In this document: in pieces, positions 1-13,375 of the stretch
Position numbering within the stretch: position 1 is the first letter of the stretch
Layout of the letters: every line of letters starts with the position of its first letter
Assembly: GCA_011033025.1 (NCBI GenBank)
Contig: WFMF01000274.1
Location: forward strand, 62,001-126,000
Direction: 5' to 3'
Source: Beroe forskalii
Lineage: Eukaryota > Ctenophora > Nuda > Beroida > Beroidae
Length of the DNA: 64,000 nucleotides
Notes under the pieces: model-generated
What the model was told of the DNA's origin: nothing
Database searches by the model: none
Seen by the model: only the letters and a program-made list of their open reading frames with translations
Program-made: the position numbers and the translations under genes

Positions 1-3000
1 CTTTCTCAAGTAACTTTGATGTTTGTAATTACCAAAAGTTATGACCGCTTTCGCAGTTTTTGCCTTCATTCAGCCCTATAAAAGAATCACTTTCGTTTTA
101 GCTCAAGCATAATAATTTTCGTTCTGCATAATATAACGTTGTTTGATTTCGTTTAACCTGCATTTACATCCCCCGAACTTTTAACAATCGTCCTTGGCTT
201 TGATAAAACCTGCATCTTAAAAAGAGAGACTATTCAATCCCACCAACTTAAACATTGCGCTATGATGGTAGCGCCATCTTAACTTAACATTTTATATATG
301 TTCTCATTCTCTTTCAGTCATCCATCTTAAACAGTAAACACTTCTCAGTGCTAGACTGAGAACTCTGCTTGCATCTCTGCCGGCGAGAAAGAAGCAGACA
401 TTTTCCAGTTAGTTCCCATTCTCCCTAATCTCAGTGTTGACTGAGCAGACATTTTCCAGTTTGTTCCCATTCTCTACTCTCAGAGTTGACCTAAAACTTT
501 GTCTCTTGATTGTCAATACAGTAATACCGGCGTCGTATAATATAAGCTCACCCAATGGTACATTTTTTAATTCTTCAGAGTTGATTCTTCAGAGTTGACT
601 GCGTGCAATTTGACCGTAAACTCGCGCACTGATTTGAACCATTTTTAGTTCTACAGGCAAGCTTATAACACACTTCTGATATTGTCTGATCGCTCTTTTG
701 TTCTTCAAATAGCCTTATTTTCCGGTGTATTATTTTACCTGAATCACCTTACCATTGTCTAGAAACTGTAGCTTGAGGAATCTAGACAGTACCTTCAGGA
801 CATTTTCATCGGCGTCTGTGATACATATAGACACTTGCTTTGCCAAGTAAAGCTAGACCCTCGCTCTACCAGGTAGAGACAACCCTTGCTCTACCAACTA
901 CGGGTCTAAACCAGCTAGAAGAACTTAGACTGAATAATTCCACAGGGGAGCTAGCGATATATTCCACTTTCAGAAATGAGAACTTTAAGGAATCTAGATT
1001 TTTTATAAATTATAAAAGATATTGTTCGAATTCCATGTAATAATAGTTAGTTTGAGCTGAAGTCCTACCGGTAGTAACACCTCGAAAGCAAAGCAATTAT
1101 ATAACCTAATCGCCCCGCGCGCGAGAAATAGGCGGTTCAACGTCATCAACTCACTACATCACGCTATGATAATGACGTCATCTTACCCGCCTATTTCTCG
1201 TGCGCGGCGTTTAATAGTTCCACGTGTTAATATTCTCAGTATTTGTCAGCACATTTCAGTGCCATATATAACTGCTCCTCGAAGCAAAGAAGTTTCACGA
1301 TGCTTATAAATAACTTTGCAAAGGTGAGAATTCCACCGAATATTCGACTTGACAGCACGCACAGTATATAATAGGTATGAAGTTTACACTTTGTTTGTCA
1401 CTGCATCGTGTCAATTTGTTAACTTCGTTCGGTCGTAAAATTTGTTAAAAACAAAATCTTGATTTTCAATAAAGTGCAGTATTCCGGATTTATGAAGATG
1501 AAATCATGAAACTTTTTACTCTGCTTTCGCAAGAAAATGAGCTGAAAATTTCATAATTTCGCGCCCGCGGTGTAATGGCGCGCGCAGAATTCTGGTTTCC
1601 AGTTTACAGAAGTGATGCAGGATCGGACTATACTTCAGTTTTCCAAGGCGGGTGGATTAAAAGGAGACATCATAGTTTGACATTAATCAACAAATTTATA
1701 ACAATATTGCATCCCACCTTTCAGCTGTCAGGCATAAAATTTACTATTATAATTAAATTTCCAATCAATGACATATTACAATTGATATAAATAATCTTAA
1801 TCCTTTGTGCTCACGTGCAGCAGGCGCTGTTGAGAAACGTTTAAATAAGCGGCAAATCCCGACAAATCATATATAATGATGAAAGTATGAAGGAAGAATA
1901 ACCTCCCCTGCCTTATACTTTCTTGACTGGCTTCCGAGCGAATTATTGTTGGCCAAATTGGCGCATACTTCATCATTGTTTATGGCATCGTGACAGTTCT
2001 AGATGATCGATAAAAATTGATATAAAGTTTGGATAAATCGCAGAAGCATATTTTTATTTCTACTCATAAGCACGGGAATTGTCTTATAAATGTCCTTCTT
2101 CAACGTGACCACCTTCTGTAAGTGCTTTTGTAAGCGTTATATTTCTATTCGAGCGTTCGATTCACTCCACAAAATCACAGTATGATACCAATATCTAGAA
2201 GTGATGATAGCGAGGTATCTGTTACATTTCTAAAACTATGTTACAAGATCTGAATTCCTCATGAGTACTCTGATATAACCAGTGGCTGTGATGCCATTAT
2301 CTGGGTTCCGGATGCTCAGTTGATGAAGTGTTTAAGTTTTTTCAGGCGTGGTCTTTGCGATGTGCTGAAAGAAATGATATATGATTGAATGGAACGTTCA
2401 GTTGAAAATATTACGCTGAGAGAAAATAGGCGGTTCACAGCCATTAACTATGCAATTAACTCACTATTATAACCCAAGATAATGACATCACTCTCAGGCC
2501 TGAGCCAGTCATCCATCTTTAAACTAATAAACCCACTAATTCTATTAGCAAATCAGCGTATCGGCTGCGCGAAATAGTCTCGGTCCGTCACCAGATATTT
2601 GTTTTTCGGCTTATTTGATTTGTAGGTGTGACCATTGCATACGCATAACACCCGAATCATTTTGCTGTCACATTTTTGCATTTAAAAATGAAATATTGTT
2701 CCTTAATCGAGTTTATTTTCCTGAACTATATTGTTAAATTCCAAATCAGGCTTCTATATAAACGAAGTTCTTGGATAAAAAATCACTTCTGTCTGCATAT
2801 TTCATCGAAAGGTGAGTTGAATATTTTTCAAAATAGTTTAGAAAATCGGAAATACGCGTCTTGTGAAAAGTAGGCGGCTTTAAGGTTATAATTAGGTTTC
2901 TAATAAACCTTGTTAAACCTTGAATATTCCGTCACTTTCTCCCACATAAATGTGTTTAAAAACGCCACTTTTGAATTTTAAAGTTTGAGAGTTTTAAGTT

Positions 3001-3280
3001 TATTTGTAAGAAGCTGTAAGAGGTTCATCAACAACTCGTGCCTTATAAAGGATACGGCTTCGTATAGCAGCAAGATATACCGTTTTACATTCCATTTCAA
3101 CTTCTATTGAGTTTCACTTCTAGGTTTCATAACAAGCTATAAAAATATAAGATTGTAAATAATGTTAAGGTTCTTTGTTGTTTTCCGCTCTAGAGTTTGT
3201 TTTCCGCTTCAGTGGTATAAAATTTTAATTTTTGAAAGTTATTGAGAGTTGAGACCATTCCAAATCACCATCTTCTTATT
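1..3280. other. Gene-free stretch with short palindromes
   Basis: I see no coding region with splice sites or a recognisable domain here. The open frames are short and their translations look like random AT-rich sequence. The stretch holds one complete GAGAAATAGGCGG palindrome (listed separately), partial copies near 2410-2430 and 2850-2880, and copies of a GATAATGACGTCA-like sequence near 1168-1182 and 2476-2490. Confidence 0.6.
1111..1210. repeat. Palindromic element, GAGAAATAGGCGG arms
   Basis: The left arm reads CGCGCGAGAAATAGGCGG and the right arm CCGCCTATTTCTCGTGCG, about 50 bp apart. The loop carries GATAATGACGTCAT, which contains the CRE octamer TGACGTCA. A second copy with diverged arms lies at 9067-9159. 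Single arms occur near 2410 and 2860. It looks like a non-autonomous inverted-repeat element. Confidence 0.7.
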
Positions 3281-4570
3281 ACCACCAAAACCGTTGGACG
3301 GTTGGTCTAGTAACCCCCCGCTGGTTTGGATGTGGTCAGTCCATTTTGGACCTTTTCAGGTTCCGTTGTCACATCCAAACCCGCGGGGGTTACTAACCGT
3401 CCAACGGTTTTGGTGGTGATATCTTGACAGATTCATGTTTGAACCCATGTAACTTGCCCAAACGCAGTTTGAACCCATGTAACTTGCCCTCATGTAGTCC
3501 AAACCCACGTTACTTGCCCACACGAAAGTCTAACCCACGTAACTCACCCTTAGGAAGCTCAAAACTACGTTTTTCTAACTTGGAATTACTAGAATTGATA
3601 TATTTCTTAATTTCTACAAATCGTCCACGTGAACTCACGTGCTAAAATATAGCAACCAGATCTAATTTCATTTAGTCGTATTTAAACTCATTTCAACATA
3701 ATCAACTCGAAAATCCCGTGTAAATATCAATTTCTTCAAATCCCCTAATTTCTACAAAACGTCCGCATGAACTCACGTGCTTCACTAGTCCATCGTATAT
3801 TTCCCCGTTATTCGGACCCCCGTTATTTGGACCCCCGTTATTCGGACCGCCATTATTCGGACCCCCGTTATTCAGACCCCCGTAATTCAGACTCCCGTTA
3901 TTCGGACTCCCGTTATTCGGACCCCCGTTATTCGGACCTCCGTTATTCCGACCCCCGTTATTCGGACCCCCGTTATTCGGACCCCCGTTATTTGGACCCC
4001 CGTTATTCAGAACCCCGTTATTTGGACCCCCTTTATTCGGACCCCGTTATTCGGACCCCCAAATCCTATAATTTGGAAATTGATTTTTCACCGTACCTTA
4101 GAAAACCGTGTATATCTCGATGAAAAAACGAGATAGCCCAATGATCCATATGATTTTCTGAAAGCTCATTAAATTTCCAACTAACGATTTTTCAACATTT
4201 TTGAGCTATCGCCTTTCCTTCTTGGTGAAAAATGCGCTCAAAAATGGCCTATTTTCGCTAAAAAAGCAATAAAATTTCGCTAAGTTGATGACGTCATAGT
4301 GACGTGAAAATGACGTCACCAGAACTTCTCTTATAGCCTATAACATTTTCCCATCTTAGATCAACAAAACCTGACCTCGATCATGGCTCTACCATTTCCC
4401 GTTCTTGAGATCTCAGCGTTTCAAATTTGCTCCCAATTATCATGATATATATTATATATTATATATTATTATATATTATATCACCCTGTGACACTCAAAT
4501 CTCTAACTTATACCCCTGGCCAGTTTTTTTTATTACCGCGGGGGGTTACCTCCCTGGCCAGGGAGGGAAT
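3281..4570. repeat. Composite repeat, copy A
   Basis: Parts in order: a hairpin at 3281-3418 with arms around CCGTTGGACGGTTGG and CGCGGGGG; degenerate tandem units of the form AACCCACGTAACTTGCCC at about 3430-3560; a 15-bp minisatellite (TTATTCGGACCCCCG, roughly 15 units) at about 3806-4058; a conserved tail at about 4062-4440 with three TGACGTCA/TGACGTGA motifs near 4287-4319; an AT microsatellite at 4441-4481; and a second hairpin ending in CCCTGGCCAGGGAGGG. No transposase frame is visible. The only open frame is the minisatellite translated as RYSDP repeats. It is probably a non-autonomous transposon. Confidence 0.8.
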
Positions 4571-5220
4571 GATGTCTCTAATTTCTACCAATGAATTTCA
4601 CTTTAAATTTAGCATAACAATCGTTCTTTCCCTCAGTCCGCACAATACCAACCAGTGGACCATGAATTTGAGAATTTCAAATCGTCAATGTCTTCATGTT
4701 TCATTCAAATGCTAATTTAGCTTTACATTTGAAATTAAGCATCAAGACTTTTGTTTTCGCACAATCCATTTCCTATTCAGTATTTTGACATAAAATTTGT
4801 CAATATAATTGATCTGTTCATATCTCTAAATTCCATTAAGTAGAAATGTTCCCCGTTGTCAACAAATTGCGTATTTGTTAAGCGTCATGGGCAATTAAAC
4901 ATGCCTTCGAGAAGATCATAAACTGCAATTACATAATTATCACATAACTGACATATCGTCATAATTAACATGGGATTCCTTTGAATATGCAAAAGAAATG
5001 CAGCGGTAGAGAGTGACGTCATTATCAGGGTTTATAATGGTGAATTGTCGAAGTAGAATCGGTCTTGGCGATGCTTCATCCTCGATGTTATGTCTGGAAA
5101 ACAGAAGGTTCAAATTATATTGCGAAGATAAACGCAACGATTTACATTTATTTCGACAAGAACAGTCCCTCTGGTGAGTTTAGAATATCGACGTGGAGTG
5201 AGTTTACCCACAGTTTTTAT

Positions 5221-5274
5221 ATTGACCAATCAGCAGGCAAGTTTATCATAAAATCACGCGCTGATTGGTCAATG
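5221..5274. repeat. CCAAT palindrome 1
   Basis: ATTGACCAATCAGC at the left and GCGCTGATTGGTCAAT at the right form a palindrome with a loop of about 25 bp. Related palindromes lie at 8236-8287, 23341-23398, 30672-30729 and 37159-37213. Confidence 0.75.
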
Positions 5275-8235
5275 ATTTCGAGATTCTATAGGTAAGCTAA
5301 CAAACCGCCGATACGAGTTTAATGGAGCCCGAAAACGAATAATAAGCAGTTAGCAGTGTCGTCAATTGATGCCATCAGATCACCTGATCAGACTTAGCAT
5401 CACAATAGTGACAAATTCGATGACTTTGTACCTAGCTAACAGGCTAAATAGTTTGTTCAAAGAGGCATATTTGTGACTGCCTTATCAATTTATTACGGTT
5501 GATAAATTGCAGATTATAATATTCGCAGAAAGGCTTACTAAAGCCCTCGTAAGCCCGCAATACCCAAAACAGCCCTACGACACAGTACTAGGGGCCATCC
5601 ATGCACTACCACAGCCCTCAATAAACCTAGACCTTGATCGGCATGTTCCTTCCTTCGATGCGCGCAGCATTACACGGTTCCAGTCAATTTCCCGCCGCAA
5701 AGCATTAATATTATAAAGCAAAACTAACTTCAAGTGAGCGATTATTAACCTCGCTAACAATTATAATTATACTGCAATATTTCTCTAACAAAAAAGTATT
5801 TTGCTAGACAAAACCCCTATTTCTGACTGCAGTGTGCATGAATGAACTGCAAGGTTGAATGTTAGTACAGTTATTTACGAAAATCTAAGCTCTTACTTTT
5901 CATCAAATCACCTCTTCAAACCATGATAATGACGCCATCAATTCCAGCGACATGAAGTTCACAGCATTAATTATTTACTGTGGGTACAAATTTCAGAGAA
6001 ATAGCTCGAGGCTGCTTAACAATTACTAGACTAGAACAATGTGAAAAGTTTATATAAGGCTAAGCTGCTTGTAAGTGTTTGATAGTTGAAAGTGACGTCA
6101 TTATCATAGTTTAAATGGTGAATTATAATGACGTCATAGTTCATACGGCGTAATTTCCCGCTAACGACCCTTAATTGTGACCTCTTAACCTTGGAGTGTC
6201 TCCTTGTGTGTAAGTTTGTCTTCTATTGAATATCAAATATAAAAGGGTTGTTTCGTTGCTCATCTAAGTTAGAAATATTATGTTCCTTACGGTCTTAGAA
6301 AGTCTGTCAACTTGGTTGTTAGATACTTGCAAAAATCGTAGGAGAAGTACGGCGTATTGGCTCTGGAGAAAAATATATTTTTTTGTCAAAAGTACGTGAC
6401 AAATAAATGGCAACACCAAGTCTGAATAGGGGTTGTTAAATATCAAATACGTGAAAAGTACGCGCGCAGCGCGCTATCGTATGAAATTTTGATATTGTCG
6501 ACATATAAGATGCGTTCGGGACATTTTTGCACACATGACAATACGAATTAATCATAAAAGGTAAATGATGCATCTTGCCTGATTATTGCACTCCAAAAAA
6601 GTACGGCATTTTCAGGAATAAAATACGTATCGTATTTTTGCCGCACTTTTTTTAAATACGTATATAATAACCTTGTCTCTCAAGTATGAAACAGGGGTTA
6701 TCCTTTCATTAAATGCCGATATCGGATCATTGCTAACATCGCTGTTACTGACACCAGTGACCAATCTTAGAAATTGCTGGCACAATTGCAAATTGGTACA
6801 GTTAATAATCTTAGGGCATTGCTGACGCCACTGCGACTGACAAATTTTACTTATCTTAGAGCCTTTTTACATCACTAGAATTGACAGTGCCATACAAATA
6901 GATCTAAAACAATTTTTCAATTTAAAAAATAAAAAGACAACTTTTGTGCCTCATCTAAAGTGTTGTGAATTTTGGCGATTGGCTGTGAGTGAAATTGATG
7001 TCGCCAACCACTACCAGTACGTTTTAGCGCGCGCGGTTGAAGCCTGGCTCGCTATTCTGGCTCATTTTCTTAGCTAGGATTTTGAATAATGGCCGCATAA
7101 TGGTCGATTAAATTCCACACGAGGCGGCATTATTGCTGCTTCATTATAACGATTTAGTTTTGTTGGGAGGTAACAAATTACATGATATTAAACACTGTCA
7201 AAGGGCACTAGACGATATGACCCCGTCAATAGGTCGATTTTAACCATGAAAATAACGTCACTTTTGAAATGTGAGCGCTTTATTATACTTCCTACAGAAT
7301 TTACGTGCCATCCTTTAGCTCTTCAACAAAGCAATGGTAATATATCGCAAGCGTGTTTTACAGTATAATGGCCTATTAACTAATTTGATAAGAGTTGGTA
7401 CATACTATATAAATGAGCGATTTTTTGTGAAAGCTCAGCGTTTACATATTGTTCAGTTGCTCACATGCTCGAGGAAGGAGTTAGCTGTTGTCGGCTATGA
7501 AAGTTAGAAAGTTATAAACGCTCATTATATATGAGTCTTTGAAGCTTCGTATTGCCTGAAACCCGAATTCTGGGTTCAGTATTCAGAAGTGTATTTTAAC
7601 GCGTCTCATTTGCTCATTGTCGATTGAAATGTTAATATATTAATCTCATGATTATTAAACAAGTATTTACAATGCCTTAACGGCGATGACAATTCGAAAA
7701 AAACACGCGTAACAGCGAATTAAATGAATTGTTATCTAAATATTTGCACTTGGTATTTTTCCTTCCCTTTTGGCTGAAAACGCAAAATTCCCCGGGCATT
7801 TTAAACATGTTATTTGTTGAAAATTAATATTTTGTCTCTTATTTGTTCTTGTGAACAGGTCTCGTTAGATTATGATTTGCGCAATATAAAGAGACAGCTT
7901 TAAACATAAATCATCTTTAATACTTTGATAATCTTCAAAAGCTATTTACCATGACTGTGTTATAAGACTTCAAATTCCTGAAACAGTGCCCTTTCCGCTT
8001 TATAAACTAACAAATTATCAAAATAATAACAATTTGATATTTAATTAGATTAATATATTACGATACATAGGCATGCTTGAAATTTGATAGTATTGATGAT
8101 ACGTACGTTGAAACTTTTATTATTTTGTTCTTCTCTCAATATGAGTTAGCTAATATTCACTCATTAACCGGAACTCTTCATTATGTTATTTAGCGGCGGC
8201 GTATTACTGTTAGTTTACCCACACAGCAATTTGAC

Positions 8236-8287
8236 ATTGACCAATCAGCGTGCGATTTTACAGTGAACTCGCGCGCTGATTGGTCGA
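8236..8287. repeat. CCAAT palindrome 2
   Basis: ATTGACCAATCAGCG and CGCGCTGATTGGTCGAT form the arms. The loop has GTGAACTCGC, close to the loop of the copy at 37159-37213, so these are related copies and not chance palindromes. Confidence 0.75.
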
Positions 8288-8802
8288 TAGCATGAAAATT
8301 TCGATATCCTACGGGTAAACTAATTAGCGATGAGATAACGGGAACTCTTGAACTGTTTATTTAATAAGAATGTGCCGGTTGCCGCAGATGCGCCTGGAAT
8401 TGACGCCATTGTCATGAATTAAGCTGTTAAAGTGGCACATTATATTGACGGTCAAGCAGCGTGTTCAGTTATTACTTTGCCAGCGTTGGCCGCACTCCGG
8501 AGGCTCGCTTGATTTTGTGATACTCAAATCATGAAGTAAATTATTGTGCGGCAAACATTGTTATTGCGTGCGTTTATAATACGTGTTTAGCTGAGTTAAG
8601 CTGAGTTATATGAGTTATGAATAATCCTTTCGGGTAATTTCGAAAGAGTTGTTATACCCAAGGGAGTCTAATAAACGGCGATTAGGTCTTTTTGTGTTGT
8701 TATATTCTCAGACTCTGTGCAGTCTTGGAGCGAATTTCATCTGCACTACGACATATGCTGAATGGGCATATTCTTTAGAAGAGATGCTTATTCAACATTA
8801 AT

Positions 8803-8858
8803 CCGACATCAAGCGAGAAATAGAGACTCTCAGATGCTGTATTTCTCGCTTGATTTGT
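8803..8858. repeat. Palindrome with AAGCGAGAAATA arms
   Basis: AAGCGAGAAATAGA and its complement TATTTCTCGCTT surround a loop of about 20 bp. The GCGAGAAATA core is shared with the element at 1111-1210, so it may be a reduced copy. Confidence 0.6.
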
Positions 8859-9066
8859 CCACTATTTCGAGTGAAGATTTTAGTGTAATAATTTATTATG
8901 TAGTAAAGTCTAGTAACTATTAAGTCGTACCACCTAGCACTCTTGTTACAGAGCTGATATTTCTTGATTTGTAGATATGACATATTTTGTGGAAGTTGGT
9001 AGGTAGTGTTTTGGAAGTCTAGTTTGAAGTTTCACCTGATAGTTTCGAGGAAATTTCTCGAGACTG

Positions 9067-9159
9067 CGCTCGTCAAATAGGCGGTTAAGATGGCGCCATT
9101 GTCATGGTTTAATGAAGTAAATTGATCACACATGGACCGCCTATTTTTCGCTGGCGAGT
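9067..9159. repeat. Palindromic AGGCGG element, second copy
   Basis: GTCAAATAGGCGGTTAAG on the left pairs with CCGCCTATTTTTCG on the right. The loop has GGCGCCATTGTCATGG in place of the TGACGTCATTATCATGG seen elsewhere. It belongs to the family at 1111-1210. Confidence 0.65.
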
Positions 9160-10473
9160 TTTAGTTGGTAGTACCAGTTACCACCCAACAGTTTTGTTGC
9201 AGGAAATTTAGGCGTATTACAGCTTTGTAATTTGACATATTGTAGGTATATTTCTGGATTCATTTAGTGGAAGAAGGTTGGGAGTTTCACACTTCGTCTT
9301 TCTGTAAAACACCAACTTTATGAAGGGATTTGTGCTTTTGCAGGATCGAAGATCCGAAGCGCGTTGTCCAATGTCCGTCTCTTCCTTCTGACATGCGAGC
9401 AAACAAGAGAGCATAACTGTGACATTTGACCATCCGAATGTGGAATGTTTGGCGCTAGGGTAGGGCAACATTCTACTTTACACTTTACTATGGTTTAAGG
9501 TCACATTTCAGAAAAGCCAGCTGTCAGCTAGCTCAAATTTCAGATAACACTTTGGATTCACATGTCGCTGTTTCACCCTCGTCACTTTAAAATGGTTTCT
9601 GTCCCCAATTTTGTATTGTTTTTATTAGGTGAGTACGTTGTCAGGAATCACTGTTGTCAGGAATAGAATTTTAACGCATTCATACTACTGTTCAAATCTA
9701 ATTTTTCGGACTTTTGGTCCAATTTTGACGTTGTCGATAATTTGAGGTATGTCAGGAAGACCGTGAACAGAAAATGACCCTACAAACCTACGAACATTTG
9801 AACGAACTGGATGAACATTTGAACGTGTAAATTGGATGAGCCTCTGAACCGGATAACCCATGGCACCCAGCTCGCTAACCCTCCACCTTCTTTCCCTCTA
9901 TCTACTCACTGCAGTATCCAGTAACTTTCTTCCTCACACAATATTCGGAGGGTTGGATTTGTCTCTCCTAGAGGAGGATTTGAGCATCCCCCTTAACAGT
10001 TGAGTGTTTTAACTTTTTGTGTTTTTTCAGATTTTTTACACTATTACGCACAATTTTGCACAATTTTAGGTTCTCATTGTTGAATCTAAAACTGAAAATC
10101 CCACAAGCCCGGAAACTCCACTTTGGAATATTCCGCATGGAATTCCACGCTAAATTCCTTGCAGAATCAAAAACTCATTCTAGATTTATCAGATGATAGA
10201 ATCAATTCATTTTTCAGATGATAGGATACATGAGTACGATCCAGATTTCAGCAAGGGTGTTTCCTTCTGAATTCTGTATTTATTCGTTACGCCGTCAAAC
10301 AAAATAGGTTGATCAACTTCATCAATTCATCATTCTGTTCCATAACAATGACGCAACTTTGCCTGCCATTTTTGAATCGTGCTTGACTAATAAATTCTTC
10401 CTCGTGTGTGACTTTTTAATTAATACATCGATAAATCTTTGATGAACGATCATGAGTACTTATCGAAATAATC

Positions 10474-11619
10474 ACCACCAAAACCGTTGGACGGTTGGTC
10501 TAGTAACCCCCCGCTGGTTTGGATGTGGTCAGTCCATTTTGGACCTTTTCAGGTTCCGTTGTCACATCCAAACCCGCGGGGGGTTACTAGACCAACCGTC
10601 CAACGGTTTTGGTGGTGATATCTTGACAGATTTATGTTTGAACCCATGTAACTTGCCGAAACGCAGTTTGAACCCACGTAACTTGCCCACACGACAGTCT
10701 AACCCACGTAACTCACCCTTACGAAGCCCAAAACTACGTTATTCTAACTTGGAATTACTAGAATTGATATATTTCATAATTTCTACAAATCGTCCACGTG
10801 AACTCGCGTGCTGAAATATAGTAGCCAGTTCTAATTTCACATGCAATAGTCGTATTTAAACTCATTTCAACGTAATCAACTCGAAAATCCCGTGTAAATA
10901 TCAATTTCTTCAAATCCCCTAATTTCTACAAAACGTCCGCGTGAACTCACGTGCTTCACTAGTCCATCGTATATTTCCCCGTTATTCGGACCCCTGTTAT
11001 TCGGACCCCCTTTTATTCGGACCGCCATTATTCGGACCCCCGTTATTAGGACCCCCGTTATTCGGACTCCCGTTATTCGGACCCCCGTTATTCGGACCCC
11101 CGTTATTCGGACCCCCGTAATTCGGACCCCCGTTATTCGGACCCCCGTTATTCGGACCCCTGTTATTCGGACCCCTGTTATTCAGAACCCCGTTATTCGG
11201 ACCCCCGTTATTCGGACCCCCAAATCCTATAATTTGAAAATTGATTTTTCACCGTACCTTAGAAAACCGCCTATATCTCGATGAAAAAACGAGATAGCCC
11301 AATGATCCATATGATTTTCTGAAAGCTCATTAAATTTCCAACTAACGATTTTCAACATTTTTGAGCTATCTCCATTTCGTCTTGGTGAAAAATGCGCTCG
11401 AAAACGACCTATTTTCGCTAAAAAAGCAAGAAAATTTCGCTAAGTTGATGACGTCATAGTGACGTGAAAATGACGTCACCAGAACTTCTCTTATAGCCTA
11501 TAACATTTTCCCATCTTAGATCAACAAAACCTGACCTCGATCATGGCTCTACCATTTCCCGTTCTTGACATCTCATCGTTTTAAATTTGCTCCCAATTAT
11601 CATGATATATTATATATTA
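10474..11619. repeat. Composite repeat, copy B
   Basis: Same layout as the copy at 3281-4570: the ACCACCAAAACCGTTGGACG hairpin at 10474-10616 with almost perfect arms; degenerate tandem units at 10630-10720; the 15-bp TTATTCGGACCCCCG minisatellite at about 10977-11221; then the conserved tail with TGACGTCA motifs near 11448-11480 and the AT-rich end. It abuts the next copy head to tail. Confidence 0.8.
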
Positions 11620-13375
11620 ACCACCAAAACCGTTGGACGGTTGGTCTAGTAACCCCCCGCTGGTTTAAATGTGATCAGCCCATTTTGTCTCTTTTCAGGT
11701 TCCGTTGTCACATCCAAACCCGCGGGGGGTTACTAGACCAACCGTCCAACGGTTTTGGTGGTGATATCTTGACACATGTATGTAGTTTGAACCCATGTTA
11801 CTTGCCCAAAGGCAGTTTGGACCCACGTAACTTGCCCTCACGTAGTCCGAACCCACGTTACTAGCCCACACGCAAGTCTAACCCACGCAACTTATCCGGA
11901 CGAAGTCCCAAACTACTTTATTCTAACTTGGAATTACTAGAACTGATATATTTCTTAATTTCTACAAATCGTCCGTGTGTACTCACGTGCTGAAATATAG
12001 CAACCAGATCTAATTTCACGTACATTAGTCGTATTTAAACTCATTTCAACGTGATCATGTCGAAAATCCCGTTAAATATCAATTTCTTCAAATCCTCTAA
12101 TTTCTACAAATCGTCCGTGTGTACTCACGTGCTGAAATATAGCAACCAGATCTAATTTCACGTGCAATAGTCGTATTGAAATTCATTTCAACGTAATCAA
12201 GTCGAAAATCCCTTGTAAATATCAATTTCTTCAAATCCCCTAATTTCTACAAAACGTCCGCGTGAACTCACGTGCTTCACTATTCCATCGTATATTTCCA
12301 TCCCTAGTCACTGCGAGACATGGAGAAACCATTATCAGTTCACTATCGTATCACAGAATAGGACTACAGTACAATTTTTCGTCATAAACGCAATTTCAAC
12401 CATTTTGCATCTCAATTTTTAGAGGCTTCACATGACGACATTTTTCGACCGATCACCTTGAAACTATTTTTATAGCTAAATCTCGAGGTCTTAAAGCAAA
12501 ATATCGACGTAAAACATTACCCGATGAAAACTCTCTGAGTTAGAGATGTTCAAAGTAGTGCAAAATAGCGTTTTATCGCAAAATACGTTATTTTAGTGGT
12601 TTTTTCGCGATTTTGATGACGTCATCACAGCACCAAAATAGACTCAAACCAATTTCCCATATAGCCTATTAAGCAATTCCGCCTTAGTAGAACATACTTT
12701 GACCGGTCTCATCTCAAGATACTTGGTACATCTCACTTGTTTCAGTTTTGACCTATAATTTGGAAATCGATTTTTCACCGTACCTTAGAAAATCGCGTAT
12801 ATCTCGAAGAAAAATCGAGATAGCCCGATGATCCGTATGATTTTCTGAAAGCTCTTTAAATTTCCAACCAACGATTTTTCAACATTTTTGAGCTATCTCC
12901 ATTCCTTCTTGGTGAAAAATGCGCACAAAGATGACCTAAAAAAGAAATAAAATTTCGCTAAGTTGATGACGTCATAGTGACGTGATAATGACGTCACCAG
13001 AACTTCTCTTATAGCCTATAACATTTTCCTATCTTAGATCAACAAAACCTGACCTCGATCATGGCTCTACCATTTCCGTTCTTGACATCTCGGCTTTCCA
13101 AGTTTGCTCCTAATTATCATGATATTATAATATTATTATAATATTAGATCACCCCTGTGACACTCTTTTTCTCTCATATATACCCTGGGCCAGCCCAGTC
13201 TCTTTTTATTACTGCAGGGTTACCGCCCTGGCCAGGGCGGGAACCCCTGGCCAGTTTTCTTTTTACCGCGGGGGGTTACCGCCCTGGCCATGGAATATAT
13301 TATTATATATATCACCCTGTGACACTCAAATCTCTAACTTACCGCGGGGGGTTACCGCCCTGGCCAGGGCGGGAA
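11620..13375. repeat. Composite repeat, copy C
   Basis: It starts with the same hairpin (11620-11762) but lacks the 15-bp minisatellite. Instead it has a duplicated block with TCTACAAATCGTCCGTGTG (near 11960 and 12102) and about 450 bp not seen in the other two copies (12300-12755). The conserved tail (about 12757-13130) and the CCGCGGGGGGTTACCGCCC hairpin, here repeated within 13150-13375, close it. The unique block may be the best guide to a longer parent element. Confidence 0.75.

Larger units (their letters stand above)
5300..10473. other. Gene-free stretch
   Basis: I found no exon with a recognisable domain or convincing splice sites. The region is AT-rich. It contains copies of the TGACGTCATTATCA sequence near 5016 and 6093, a short set of AAAAGTACG/AAATACGT repeats at about 6330-6660, and the palindromes listed separately. 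One open frame of 84 codons on the minus strand at 9217-9471 has no visible domain and is not called. Confidence 0.55.

Noticed and set aside
3806-4058. Possible CRISPR array
   Set aside because: Units are contiguous with no spacers, and the window is eukaryotic.
3767-4123. 118-codon frame with RYSDP repeats
   Set aside because: It is the 15-bp minisatellite of the composite repeat read through in one frame; the same repeat in the second copy is broken by indels.
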